From Planctomycetota bacterium (GTDB lineage Bacteria > Planctomycetota > SZUA-567 > H5-PLA8), in NCBI GenBank assembly GCA_023150555.1, contig JAKLKQ010000002.1:124001-188000 (forward strand): a stretch of DNA of 64,000 nucleotides, written 5' to 3'. A program made the position numbers and the translations under genes. Every line of letters begins with the position of its first letter. Position 1 is the stretch's first letter. This document shows positions 34,409 to 45,547 of the stretch, piece by piece. The notes below the pieces were generated by a model. That model was not told where the DNA came from and searched no databases. It worked only from the letters and a program-made list of their open reading frames with translations.

Positions 34409-36544
34409 ATGGGCAACGCCGCCGCGGTTTCCTTCGCGAACGATGGCGAGTTCGCAGCCGACCGCCTGATGGCGGTCTTCACGCTGCGCCGCGCGGACGG
34501 CTCGGTGGAGTCCTTCGCCGCGCCGCTGCGCATCGCCGAGCGCGTGCAGCTCAACGCCGGCCCCGAGCCCGGCTACGCGGTCGTCTCGATCCCCATGGAT
34601 GCGTTTCCCGGCGAGGAAAACGCGTTCGCGGTGGCGCTTGCCGGCGGCGGCCCGCTGGCGCTGACGCGCCCGAACGTACGCGCGACGGTGATCGCCGCGG
34701 GCGCCTTCGGGCCCGCCACGCCGCTGTTGTGCGGCACCGTCGTGGACGTGACGCACGGCCTGGGCGACGACAGCGGCGTGCTGACCATCCTCCACGACCG
34801 CTGGCTGCTCGAGAAGTACACCGTCTTCGGGCAGCTGCAGTACGACCCGCGCACTCAGGCGACCGGCTTCGCGGCCGGCGAGCGGTGCGTCTTCAACGCG
34901 CTGGGGCTGCCGAACTGCGTCGACGCCCCTAGCGGTCCGCGCTTCGCGCCCGCGCCGCGCTTCGGCTGGACCGAAGCCGACACCGCCGAGCCCGCGCCCG
35001 GCGCCGCGACGGCGCGCGCGCGTTCGTGGCGCGCGTCCGACGCCGCCACCTACCTGCGCGCAGCCCACTACGAGCGCGAGAGCTGGCCCGGCACGGGCAT
35101 CGCCGACTACGGTTCGCGCTTCCTGCCCGCGGCCTTAATCGCCTGGCCCGCGACGCTCGGCGAACAACTCCGCTCGGGCGAGACATTGGATTCCGCCTCG
35201 GGCGAACGCGCCCTGCGCGAGTGCGCGCTGGAAGGCGCCTCCTTAAAGGAGGCGCTCGTCGAGCTGGCCCGCCGCGCCGGGGCGTACGAGCTGTACCTCA
35301 CGCCCGGCTATGCCGGGGGCGAGGCGGCCGAGTCGCGCGCGGGCGGCGCGCTCGGCTGCGGCGCGAGCACGCTCGGCTTCGTAGCCCTCGCGAAGAGCCC
35401 CGGCGGTGTGCGCCTGCGCGTGCCGGGCTTGAGCGGAGACCCGATCGAGGAGGCGGTGGGCGGCAACGGGATCGCGGGCGGCTTCTGGCGCGAGTCGATC
35501 CGCGAGTACCACGACGCCGTCGCGGTGCTGGGCGACCCGCCGGCCATCGAACGGCTGCTCTCGATGGATCCAAGCGACGCGACCGTTAGCGCGCGCGGCG
35601 GGCTGGAGGCCGCATGGCCCGCCGAGGACGAGGCCGCGTTCCTGAGCTACGTCGATACGCAGGGCAAGAACGAGCAGGCCTTCGCGGAAGCCGCGCTGAA
35701 GTGGCCGCTGGTCTTCGCCGCGTACCGCGTGCCCGCGGGCTACGACTACCTCGCCGGGACGAAGTGGAGCGCCATGGGCGCCGAGCGCCGCCGCGCGCAC
35801 CCGCGCATCCGCCCCACCCTGCTTACGGGCGCCAACGAAAACGAAGCCGCGCCGCGCACCTGGCAGCCGCGCGCGATCTGCATCGAGTACAAGAACGGCT
35901 CGACGTGGCAGAGCGCCACGCCGTACGACAGCCTCGAAGTGAGCCTCGACGGCGGCTGGTTCTACGTGCCCGCGCTGCGGGATTCGCCCGAACATCCCAC
36001 GTGGTCGGGCACGCTTTCCGATCCGCAGAATATCTCGCCGCGCATGATCCGCGCGACCCTGGCGCTGGAGTGCGAGTTTCGCATCGCGGGGCGCGCCGGC
36101 GCGGCCGAGGATCCCAACGAGACCGCGCCGCGCCTGGCGGCGCACGACGGCGCCGAGGGCACCACGTACGTCGCCGTGCCGCCGGTGCTGACCTACAGCG
36201 AATGGCTGCGCGTGGACGCCGCGCCGATTGGCCAGAACGTCGACGCCGCGTACCGCGACTTTCCCGACCGCGCCGCCGCCGGCGAGGAACTCTTCAGCGA
36301 CGTCCCCGGCGACGCGCAGGCGCCCGACGCCGACGGCCGGCTGCAGGCGCACGCCGCGGCGCGCTTGCGCGGGGTCAAACGCATCGCCGCGCGCGGGCAG
36401 CTGGTCTTCGAACGCTTCGAGCCGGCGCTGCTACCGGGCGCGCGCATCGCCGGCGTCGACGGCGCCGGCTTTCCCGTGGAAGGCGTCGTCACCGGCGTGA
36501 CGCTCGACGCCGAAAGCCAGACGATGACCGTGGAGCTGGGCTGA
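34409..36544 (+). CDS. large tail/baseplate hub-like protein
   Basis: Protein of 711 residues, AAAGGAG before the ATG. The N-terminal part (VFTLRRADGSVESFAAPLRI) and mid part (LLCGTVVDVTHGLGDDSGVLTILHDRWLLEKYTVFGQLQYDP; ASLKEALVELARRAGAYELYLTPGY) resemble the beta-barrel layout of phage hub or late-control proteins, where a ligand-like insertion is common. The C-terminal part (VTGVTLDAESQTMTVELG) closes like a D-protein. Assigned on pattern and position only. The stop overlaps the next ATG. Confidence 0.5.
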   Translation: MGNAAAVSFANDGEFAADRLMAVFTLRRADGSVESFAAPLRIAERVQLNAGPEPGYAVVSIPMDAFPGEENAFAVALAGGGPLALTRPNVRATVIAAGAFGPATPLLCGTVVDVTHGLGDDSGVLTILHDRWLLEKYTVFGQLQYDPRTQATGFAAGERCVFNALGLPNCVDAPSGPRFAPAPRFGWTEADTAEPAPGAATARARSWRASDAATYLRAAHYERESWPGTGIADYGSRFLPAALIAWPATLGEQLRSGETLDSASGERALRECALEGASLKEALVELARRAGAYELYLTPGYAGGEAAESRAGGALGCGASTLGFVALAKSPGGVRLRVPGLSGDPIEEAVGGNGIAGGFWRESIREYHDAVAVLGDPPAIERLLSMDPSDATVSARGGLEAAWPAEDEAAFLSYVDTQGKNEQAFAEAALKWPLVFAAYRVPAGYDYLAGTKWSAMGAERRRAHPRIRPTLLTGANENEAAPRTWQPRAICIEYKNGSTWQSATPYDSLEVSLDGGWFYVPALRDSPEHPTWSGTLSDPQNISPRMIRATLALECEFRIAGRAGAAEDPNETAPRLAAHDGAEGTTYVAVPPVLTYSEWLRVDAAPIGQNVDAAYRDFPDRAAAGEELFSDVPGDAQAPDADGRLQAHAAARLRGVKRIAARGQLVFERFEPALLPGARIAGVDGAGFPVEGVVTGVTLDAESQTMTVELG

Positions 36545-37236
36545 TGAGCCGCCATCCCTACGACGGACTGGGCGCCGACCGGCGCCACCTTATATACCCC
36601 GGCGCGCGCGCATTCGACGCGAAGGCGGGCCTGAGCCTGGCGCGCACGCAGAAGGTGCGCCCTGCGCTATTGGGCAGCGCCGGTTTCTTCGCGACGGACT
36701 TCAACCGCGCCAAGCAGAGCGACCCCGACACGGTCTTTCACGCGACCTACAGCGGCGGCGGAACGCCGGTGCGCGCCTTCGCCGCGAAGAATCCGTCCGG
36801 CGCGCAGACCGACGAGCACCGCGTCTTCATCCGCTTCGGGCGCGCGCTGGCCGCCGCGCGGCGGATTTCCATCCGCTATGGCATTTTGCTCGCGTCAAAC
36901 GACGGCACCACGCCCGCGACCGTCAACGCCATGGGCGCGCCGACGCTGCAGTTCTTCCGCATTTACAGCGACTGGGATCCGGCGGCGCTGACGTGGAACA
37001 ACGCGCCGCTGGACCTCGGCGCGGCCTCGCCGGTGGAGACGCTCAGCGCGCAGGTCGGGACGCTGGACGGCGGGCGCGTGTACCGCTCGCCCTTCCCGGT
37101 CCACCACGTCTCGAGTTCGGACTGGTCGGGCGCGTACGGCATCGGCGTGCGGCTGGTGCTGGCGCTCGATGCGCCCAGCGACGGGACGGTGTGGATGGAG
37201 GCGGGCGACTTCAACGAGGTCTTCGCGGGGTTATGA
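36544..37236 (+). CDS. DNRLRE/CBM96-like virion protein, last gene of the block
   Basis: Protein of 230 residues. RISIRYGILLASNDGTTPATVNAMGAPTLQFFRIYSDWDPAALTWNNAPLDLG...WSGAYGIGVRLVLALDAPSDG follows the DNRLRE-type pattern (short beta strands, xxWDxxxLTWNNAP), a jelly-roll module usually found in surface and carbohydrate-binding proteins. It could be a receptor-binding tip. It is followed by a hairpin-rich terminator region. Confidence 0.55.
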   Translation: MSRHPYDGLGADRRHLIYPGARAFDAKAGLSLARTQKVRPALLGSAGFFATDFNRAKQSDPDTVFHATYSGGGTPVRAFAAKNPSGAQTDEHRVFIRFGRALAAARRISIRYGILLASNDGTTPATVNAMGAPTLQFFRIYSDWDPAALTWNNAPLDLGAASPVETLSAQVGTLDGGRVYRSPFPVHHVSSSDWSGAYGIGVRLVLALDAPSDGTVWMEAGDFNEVFAGL

Positions 37237-37262
37237 GAACGCATTGCGTAGACGCCGCGGCA

Positions 37263-37503
37263 CCTGAACGGGATCCACTCGATGAGCGGATCCCGTTCAG
37301 GATTTCGCCTCGAAGCAGACCTTCCAAAAAGGGATTCCGCTCCGAGGCGAAATCGGCGCGCGCACAGCGCGCGCCGTGCCGCGGCGTCGCGTTGGCCGAC
37401 CGTTACCCAGGGCTGCGCGCGGCTTTGCCGCGCTTGCCCTGGGCTATCACCTGTTCGCCCCTACGGGGCGAATTCGCCGCGCGCTTCGCGCGCACTTTTT
37501 CTT
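37263..37503. repeat. array of five consecutive hairpins
   Basis: In order: CCTGAACGGGATCC/GGATCCCGTTCAGG (37263-37301, 14-bp perfect arms, 11-nt loop); GATTTCGCCTCG/CGAGGCGAAATC (37301-37354, 12-bp perfect arms); GGCGCGCGC/GCGCGCGCC (37355-37375); CCCAGGGC/GCCCTGGG with an inner GCGCGGC/GCCGCGC (37406-37443); TTCGCCCC/GGGGCGAA (37454-37472). Then GCGCGC-TTC-GCGCGC and T-rich sequence. Unusually dense for intergenic DNA and reminiscent of REP-like elements. Confidence 0.85.
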
Positions 37504-37506
37504 TTA
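37479..37506 (+). terminator. intrinsic terminator of the phage-like block
   Basis: GCGCGC (37479-37484), TTC loop, GCGCGC (37488-37493), then ACTTTTTCTTTT. Classical stem plus T-tract, reading on the plus strand, about 240 nt after the last virion gene. Confidence 0.75.
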
Positions 37507-37526
37507 GGGATGAGAGAGACTTCGCT

Positions 37527-38804
37527 TTAGGCCTTCGCGGTGAGGGGGCTCTCGACGTCGGCCCGCTCGCGAAGCTTCAGCCGCGTGCGGAAGTACGCGC
37601 CGAAGCCCTTGCGCATGGCGGCGAGCTTCAACCGTTGCATCTTCCAGCCATCGCGCTTTTCCGGCGGCAGCAGCCAGCGGCATTCCTCGGGGTTCATCAC
37701 GATCGAGACGTGCACGTTCGGCGCGACGCCGATGGGCAGCCCGCGGTCCATGCAGCGCGCGTAATAGTGCGCGAAGACGGGGATCATCTCCTCCATCTTC
37801 GGCGGCGGCAGCTTCTCGTAGTCGGTGCCGACCACGGGGCGGAAGACGCAGACCGTGGGGACGGAGCCCACCTCCGTGAGCCAGTCGATCGCGGCCATGC
37901 TGTCCGCTGGATCCTCGAGCCCCGCGATCATCTCGCCGTTGGTGGTGTCGAACTTCACTTCCTGCGCGCAGAAGCGGATCGCGTCGAGGTACTTCTGCAG
38001 GCCGGCGCGGCGCGCCTTGCCCGGGCAGACTTCCTCGAAGCGCTTGGGGTTCCAGATCTCGTAGCAGAGCGAGACGTTGTTGACGCCGAGGCGCTTGACC
38101 TCGCGGTACTGCTCGAAGTCCCACAGCGGCGGCACCTGGAAGCCGGTCAGCAGGCCGGTGCGTTCGCGCACGGCGGACAGGACGGGGCCGAAGCGGTCGA
38201 GGTAGCGGCCCGTGTCGTCGAAGCCGCCGTTGACGTGGACGAAGGTGATGCCCAGTTCGGCGCGCGCGGCGGCGGCGGTCTCGGCGACGTCGGCGGCGTT
38301 CTTGCCGGTGGTGTCGTCGCCTTCCACCAGGTTGTCGCCGACGGAACAGAAGCGGCAGTTGTCGCGCGCGACATCCTTCCAGTTCGCGCACATGCCGCCG
38401 AAGTAGACGCCCAGGTACGTGCCCTGCAGGATTCCGACGCTGGCCATGACCTTCCCGCTGGCCGTCGTGCGCGCGTAGAAGTCCGGGCGCTTGGGCAGCA
38501 CGACTTCGCCGATCTCCTTGCCGTCGTAGGTCAGCCAGTGCCGGCCGTTTTCGCGCGGGCCGTGCAGTTCGTAGGGGCTCTGCCTCGCGAAGGGCTCGAT
38601 CACCGGAACGTTGACGTGGATGCCGTCGCTGTCCGGGATGCCCAGCTCCAGGCCGCTGCCGAGGCCCGCGCGCACGCGCAGAACCGGCCGGCCGTCGGAC
38701 GTGCGGCAGTCGGCGGGGATGCGCATCCCTTTGCAGAACAGGTCGAGTTTGAGGTAGCCGGGGTTGAGGCGGCCGTCCTCGATCAGCGCGGGTCCGGCGG
38801 GCAT
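37527..38804 (-). CDS. radical-SAM-like protein with CX10CX2C cluster
   Basis: Protein of 425 residues, GGAG before the ATG. The candidate cluster is FGGMCANWKDVARDNCRFCSVGDN with Cys139, Cys150 and Cys153, spacing C-x10-C-x2-C rather than the common C-x3-C-x2-C. Downstream a TIM-barrel-like series follows: GITFVHVNGGFDDTGRYLDRFGPVL, LTGFQVPPLWDFEQYREVKRLGVNNVSLCYEIW, TTNGEMIAGLEDPADSMAAIDWLTEVG, matching radical-SAM enzymes of the MoaA/BioB type. The reaction is unknown. Alternative: another Fe-S TIM-barrel enzyme. Isolated, with hairpins downstream. Confidence 0.7.
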   Translation of the reverse strand: MPAGPALIEDGRLNPGYLKLDLFCKGMRIPADCRTSDGRPVLRVRAGLGSGLELGIPDSDGIHVNVPVIEPFARQSPYELHGPRENGRHWLTYDGKEIGEVVLPKRPDFYARTTASGKVMASVGILQGTYLGVYFGGMCANWKDVARDNCRFCSVGDNLVEGDDTTGKNAADVAETAAAARAELGITFVHVNGGFDDTGRYLDRFGPVLSAVRERTGLLTGFQVPPLWDFEQYREVKRLGVNNVSLCYEIWNPKRFEEVCPGKARRAGLQKYLDAIRFCAQEVKFDTTNGEMIAGLEDPADSMAAIDWLTEVGSVPTVCVFRPVVGTDYEKLPPPKMEEMIPVFAHYYARCMDRGLPIGVAPNVHVSIVMNPEECRWLLPPEKRDGWKMQRLKLAAMRKGFGAYFRTRLKLRERADVESPLTAKA

Positions 38805-38917
38805 CGGTGGCTCCAGAACAGGGGCCCAATCCTAAGACGCCGCGCGCGCGGGGTCAATGAGGCGGAAATCGCGCCCCGCCGGGCGGCGCTCGAAACCGAG
38901 TTTTGCATCTTATACCG

Positions 38918-38998
38918 GTTTTCCTTAGGAAAACGGGCCGAATTGGGTCTGTGTTCGGATAGTCCCAAGTAAAGGTTCTAAAAGGAATTGAAAATTCC
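38918..38998. promoter_or_regulatory. two palindromes upstream of the desaturase gene
   Basis: GTTTTCC-TTA-GGAAAAC (38918-38934) and GGAATT-GAA-AATTCC (38984-38998), both perfect, in an AT-enriched stretch 70-150 nt before the desaturase ATG. They are good operator candidates for a dimeric regulator, e.g. of fatty-acid metabolism. No regulator gene is adjacent. Confidence 0.4.
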
Positions 38999-39064
38999 GG
39001 GCGGTAGGTAAAATGCGTCAATCCGTTTCCATTCAACCTGGGCCGTTCAACAATCGGAGCTCCG

Positions 39065-39981
39065 ATGCTCGCACCCGACTACTCCGCCCGTCCGAAGGAG
39101 ATGAAGTACGAGTTCTGGTCCAGCCTTCCGTTCGCGCTGGTTCACGTTGCATGCCTGGCGGTCTTCCTGCCGGGCGTGGGCGTCAGTTGGCCGGCGGTGG
39201 CGCTGTGCGTGGCGCTGTACGTCATCCGCATGCACGCGATCACCGGCTGGTACCACCGCTACTTCAGCCACCGCTCCTTCAAGACCAGCCGCGCGGTGCA
39301 GTTCCTGTTCGCGTTCATCGGCGCGACCGCGGTGCAGAAGGGCGCGCTCTGGTGGGCGGCGCACCACCGCCACCACCACCGGCACAGCGACCAGGACGAG
39401 GACATCCACTCGCCCGGCCTGCACGGCATCTGGTGGGCGCACGTGGGCTGGATCTGCTGCGAGAAGTGGAAGGGCACCGACTACGACGCGATCCGCGACT
39501 TCGCGAAGTATCCCGAGCTGCGCTTCCTGAACAAGAACTACCTGGTGCCGCCGCTGCTGCTGGCGCTGGTGTGCTACCTGCTGGGCTACTGGATGGAAGT
39601 CAGCTACCCGGCGCTGGGCGCGACGGCGTGGCAGATGACGATCTGGGGCTTCTTCATCAGCACGACGGTGCTGTACCACGCGACGTTCTGCATCAACAGC
39701 TTCTGCCACATCATCGGCCGCAAGCGCTACCCCACCGGCGACCAGAGCCGCAACAGCCTGCTGCTGGCGCTGATCACGCTGGGCGAAGGCTGGCACAACA
39801 ACCACCACTACTACCCCGGCAGCGAGCGGCAGGGCTTCTACTGGTACGAGATCGACATCTCGCACATGATCCTGAAAACCATGTCGAAGCTCGGGTTGGT
39901 CTGGGACCTGGCCGTGCCGCCCGCGCACGTGCTGGAGAAGGGCCGCCAGCCGCTGAGCGCCGAAGCGCCCCAGCAGGCTGC

Positions 39982-39985
<4 letters not shown>
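39065..39985 (+). CDS. acyl-CoA/acyl-lipid delta-9-type fatty acid desaturase
   Basis: Membrane di-iron enzyme of 306 residues that introduces a double bond in fatty-acyl chains. Three histidine boxes are intact: HRYFSH (64-69), HHRHHH (100-105) and EGWHNNHH (241-248). Four hydrophobic segments (LVHVACLAVFLPGVGVSWPAVALCVALYVI, VQFLFAFIGATAV, LLLALVCYLLGYWMEV, MTIWGFFISTTVLY) give the usual topology. An adjacent GGAG site supports the ATG. Its stop overlaps that of the convergent kinase gene by 4 nt. Confidence 0.94.
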
Positions 39986-41983
<1,998 letters not shown>

Positions 41984-42003
<20 letters not shown>

Positions 42004-44326
42004 GTTCCTTGATCACCTCGTCGCAGTAGTACGTGATCATCGACTCGACGTCGCGGTGCCGCAGGATATCGGCGAAATACGGATGCGCGAAATCGTACTG
42101 CCCTTCCCGTTCCTCGAATACCGCGTAGAGCACCAGGCGGTCGAGGATCGCCACGACCTCGTCCACGGGCACGGTCACTTCCCAGTCGGCCAGCAGTTCG
42201 GCGACCTGCGTGCTGGAGATCGGGCGCAGGTTGTAGTACGCGATCAGCAGCAGCAGCAGTTTTTCCACGGGGCGGATCAGGTTGCTGTGCATGATCCGCA
42301 CGATCGATTCCTCGAACTCGGGGTGGCGCGCGGTCTCTTCGACGTCGTCGGCCACGATGGTGCGGCGCTTGCGGCGCGCCATGCGCTTCACCAGCAGATC
42401 GCAGAAGATCTGGATGATGTTGGGATGCGTGCTGGTCTTCTCGAGGATCGACGCGACCAGCGTCTCGTCGTCGTCGAAGGCCAGCCCCAGTTCCTTTACG
42501 GGCGCCAGGACCAGCTCGCGGGCGCTGTTGCGGTCCAGCGAACTGAGGCGCCGGAACATCAGGAAGTTGAAAAAGAGCGACTCGTAGTCGCGGAAGCGCG
42601 CGAAGAGTTCGCTGAAGCCGGCGATGTACACCGTCATGCGCCCCTCGAAGCTCAGCGACTTGAAGATCTGCAAGAGCGCCTCGGCCTGCCGGTCGGCGGC
42701 GAGGAACTCGTCGATCTCGTCGAAGAAGCAGTAGAGCTCCCGGTTGGTCGCGTCGAGCCACTTGCGCAGGGCGCGCTCGAACTCCTCCAGCCCGAAGGGG
42801 TTCGGCAGCTGCATCTTCAGGGCGTGGGCCAGGCGCTCGGCCAGCACCAGGCCGTCGGTGACGCCGCCACATTCGAGGAAGACCGAGACGGCGCGCGGGC
42901 GCTTCTTGATCTCGTCCTGGAGCCGGAACAGAAGCGAAGTCTTGCCCAGGCGGCGCGTGCCGACCAGCGCGTAGCCCTTGCTGCTGCGCAGGATTTCCTT
43001 GATCAGGCCTTCGCGCCCGTAAAACATCTCGCGGACCGGCGCCTGGGACTCGTAGGGGCTCAGGCTCTCGAGGTCGCAGCCGGCCAGAACCATCTCCATG
43101 AAGCGGCGGTCCTGGTCGGTGGCGAAGAGGAACTGGAAGATGTTGCGCTCCTCGAAGACCACGATGTCGTGCCCGCTGGCGGCGGCCTCCTCCTTCATCT
43201 CGCTGCGGTCGGCGCGCCCGCTCAGGACCACGAAGATCTCCTGCGTGTGGCTCTCGCGCACGATCCACTCGTCGAGGCGCTTGATGGCGGCGCGGTCCAG
43301 GTCGCCGCGGCGCGGGACCAGCAGGGTCAGCCGCGAGAGGCGCGGGTTGCGCAGGCCCAGCTTGCGCCCGCTGAAGTAGTAGAAGTCCTCGCCGGTGCCG
43401 CTCTCGCTGCGCGCGAAGCGGATGCGCGCGGCCAGGTCGTCCATCACGACGTCGACCTTGCGCGCGACTTCCTTGGTGGTCGCCGAGCCGAGGACGGCCT
43501 TGCGCATGGCGTCGAAGTTCGAGACGAACTCCTCGCGCCCCTTCCAGCCGTGCACGTCGAGGCCGAAGCATTCCAGGAAGCGCGAGACCGGAAACTGCTT
43601 GTTGCGCCGCAGGGCGTTGCAGAAGGCGCCGAAGTTCTCCAGCGAGACCATGCCAACGAACTCGTCGCGGTGTGCCCGCACCAGTTCCAGCTGGTCGCCG
43701 AAGTGTTCGATGTGCTCGCGGTCGGCGGGCTCGGCGAAGTGGTACCGGCCCTCGCTGTCGCGCTGCAAGAGGCCGCGCTCCACGAACCCGTCGAGCTTCA
43801 GGCGCAGTTCGATGTCCGGCAGCAGGGGCTCGAAGATGCCCAGCTGGCTGGAGACGTCGCGCAGCGTCCGGGGCCGCGGGTCGCGCGCGGGCATCGCGGC
43901 GGACAAGCTGCGCAGGATGATCTTCTCGTGCAGGGACAAACGGTTCCACTGCCCGCTGACGCGCGTGATGGTGCTGGCAGAAAGTTTCTCGCCGACCAGG
44001 TCCCACTGCTTGGCGTAGGCGTGCAGGCGCTCGAAGATGGCGGTGCGCGCGGAAGGCTCGCGCAGGGCAATGTGGCTGAGCGTCTGGACCAGGGCGTTGC
44101 GGACGTCGGTGCTCGACAGGCGGCTGAGGCCCTCGAAGACGCCCTGGCTGTGCGGCCAGTCGAAGGGCTGCAAGCCCTGGATGAAGCGCAGGGCCTCCAG
44201 GCACAGGTCGACGCGGCCGGTCTCCGCGATGCCCTGCAGCATCCACCACATCTGCTCAAAGCGGTTCTCGCGGTGCGCCTGGCGCACCGCGTTCATGTCG
44301 AAGTCGCCAAAGATGGGTTCGGCCAT
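41984..44326 (-). CDS. STAND-type P-loop ATPase with N-terminal helical repeat region
   Basis: Protein of 780 residues. N-terminal ~400 residues are helical with winged-helix-like segments (DIELRLKLDGFVERGLLQRDSEGRYHF) and a TIR-unlike alpha/beta stretch (LTLLVPRRGDLDRAAIKRLDEWIVRESHTQEIFVVLSG). The ATPase begins at PVREMFYGREGLIKEI, with Walker A VGTRRLGKTSLL (Lys462) and Walker B LYCFFDEIDEFL (Asp536), then a C-terminal winged-helix part. It resembles archaeal-type ATPases and STAND regulators. It probably signals to, or is regulated by, the overlapping AAA-kinase downstream. Confidence 0.8.
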
Positions 44327-44389
44327 GCGCCCGGTCCCGGTTTCCTTGCGGAAGATGCTACCGGAGTGCGCGCCGGATTAAAACCCCGC

Positions 44390-45427
44390 TCAGCGGTACA
44401 GCTTGGCGATCTCGCTGAGGGGCTTGGCCTTGATCTTTCCGGCGTGGCCGGCCTGGCCGAAGGAGACCATGCGGGCCTTGACGACCTGCTTCATGGCCTC
44501 GCGGGCGGGCTTGAGGTAGTCGCGGGGGTCGAACTTCTCGGGCGCCTCGCTGAAGACCTTGCGGATCGCGCCGGTGATGGCCATGCGGCAGTCGGTGTCG
44601 ACGTTGATCTTGCGCACGCCGTGCTTGATGCCGAGCTGGATCTCCTCGACGGGCACGCCCCACGTCTCCTTCATCTTCCCGCCGTACTTGTTGATGATCT
44701 CCTGCAGGTCCTTGGGCACGCTGCTGCTGCCGTGCATGACCAGGTGCGTGTTGGGCAGCTTGGCGTGGATCTTCTTGATCACGTCCATGCTCAGCACCGC
44801 GCCATCGGGCTTGCGCGAGAACTTGTACGCGCCGTGGCTGGTGCCGATGGCGACGGCCAGCGCGTCGACGCCGGTCTGCTTGACGAAGTCCGCGGCCTGC
44901 GCGGGATCGGTGAGGAGCTGCTCCTTGGTGAGCTTGCCCTGCGCGCCGTGCCCGTCTTCCTGCTCGCCTTCCCCGTGCTCGAGGCTGCCCAGGCAGCCGA
45001 GTTCGCCCTCGACGCTGACGCCCTTGGCGTGCGCGAAGCCGCAGACTTCCTTGGTGACCTTCACGTTGTAGTCGTAGTCGGCGGGGGTCTTGCCGTCCTC
45101 CTTCAGCGAGCCGTCCATCATGACGCTGGTGAAGCCCATCTCCATGGCGCTGCGGCAGGTCCCGGGGCCGTTGCCGTGGTCCTGGTGCAGGACGACGGGG
45201 ATCTGCGGATAGAGTTCCGTGGCGGCGACCATCAGGTGGTGGAGGAATCGGTCGTTGGTGTAGCTGCGCGCCCCGCGGCTGGCCTGGATGATCACGGGGC
45301 TGTCGGTCTCCTTGGCCGCCTCCATGATGGCCTGGATCTGCTCCATGTTGTTCACGTTGAAGGCGCCGACCCCGTAGTTGTTCTCGGCGGCGTGGTCCAG
45401 CAACTGGCGCATCGCGACCATCGGCAT
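44390..45427 (-). CDS. fba: class II fructose-bisphosphate aldolase
   Basis: Zinc-dependent glycolytic/gluconeogenic enzyme of 345 residues splitting fructose 1,6-bisphosphate into DHAP and glyceraldehyde 3-phosphate. Hallmarks: [21 protein letters not shown], the metal-binding [52 protein letters not shown] and [21 protein letters not shown] precedes the ATG. It is 120 nt downstream of the anti-sigma gene and upstream of the STAND/kinase pair on the same strand. Confidence 0.96.
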   Translation of the reverse strand: MPMVAMRQLLDHAAENNYGVGAFNVNNMEQIQAIMEAAKETDSPVIIQASRGARSYTNDRFLHHLMVAATELYPQIPVVLHQDHGNGPGTCRSAMEMGFTSVMMDGSLKEDGKTPADYDYNVKVTKEVCGFAHAKGVSVEGELGCLGSLEHGEGEQEDGHGAQGKLTKEQLLTDPAQAADFVKQTGVDALAVAIGTSHGAYKFSRKPDGAVLSMDVIKKIHAKLPNTHLVMHGSSSVPKDLQEIINKYGGKMKETWGVPVEEIQLGIKHGVRKINVDTDCRMAITGAIRKVFSEAPEKFDPRDYLKPAREAMKQVVKARMVSFGQAGHAGKIKAKPLSEIAKLYR

Positions 45428-45547
45428 GGCGTAGTTCTCCTTTGGGTAAGCGGTGTCAAAGCGACGGATTCGATGCTAAGGCCCCGCGGCGGGAATGACA
45501 AGCAACGCGGGGCAAGCTGTGCCCGCAGGCGGAATTCGGGCGGGCCG

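Noticed and set aside
20580..37236. Intact inducible prophage
   Set aside because: No integrase, repressor, replication, endolysin or att repeat could be found in or beside the block.
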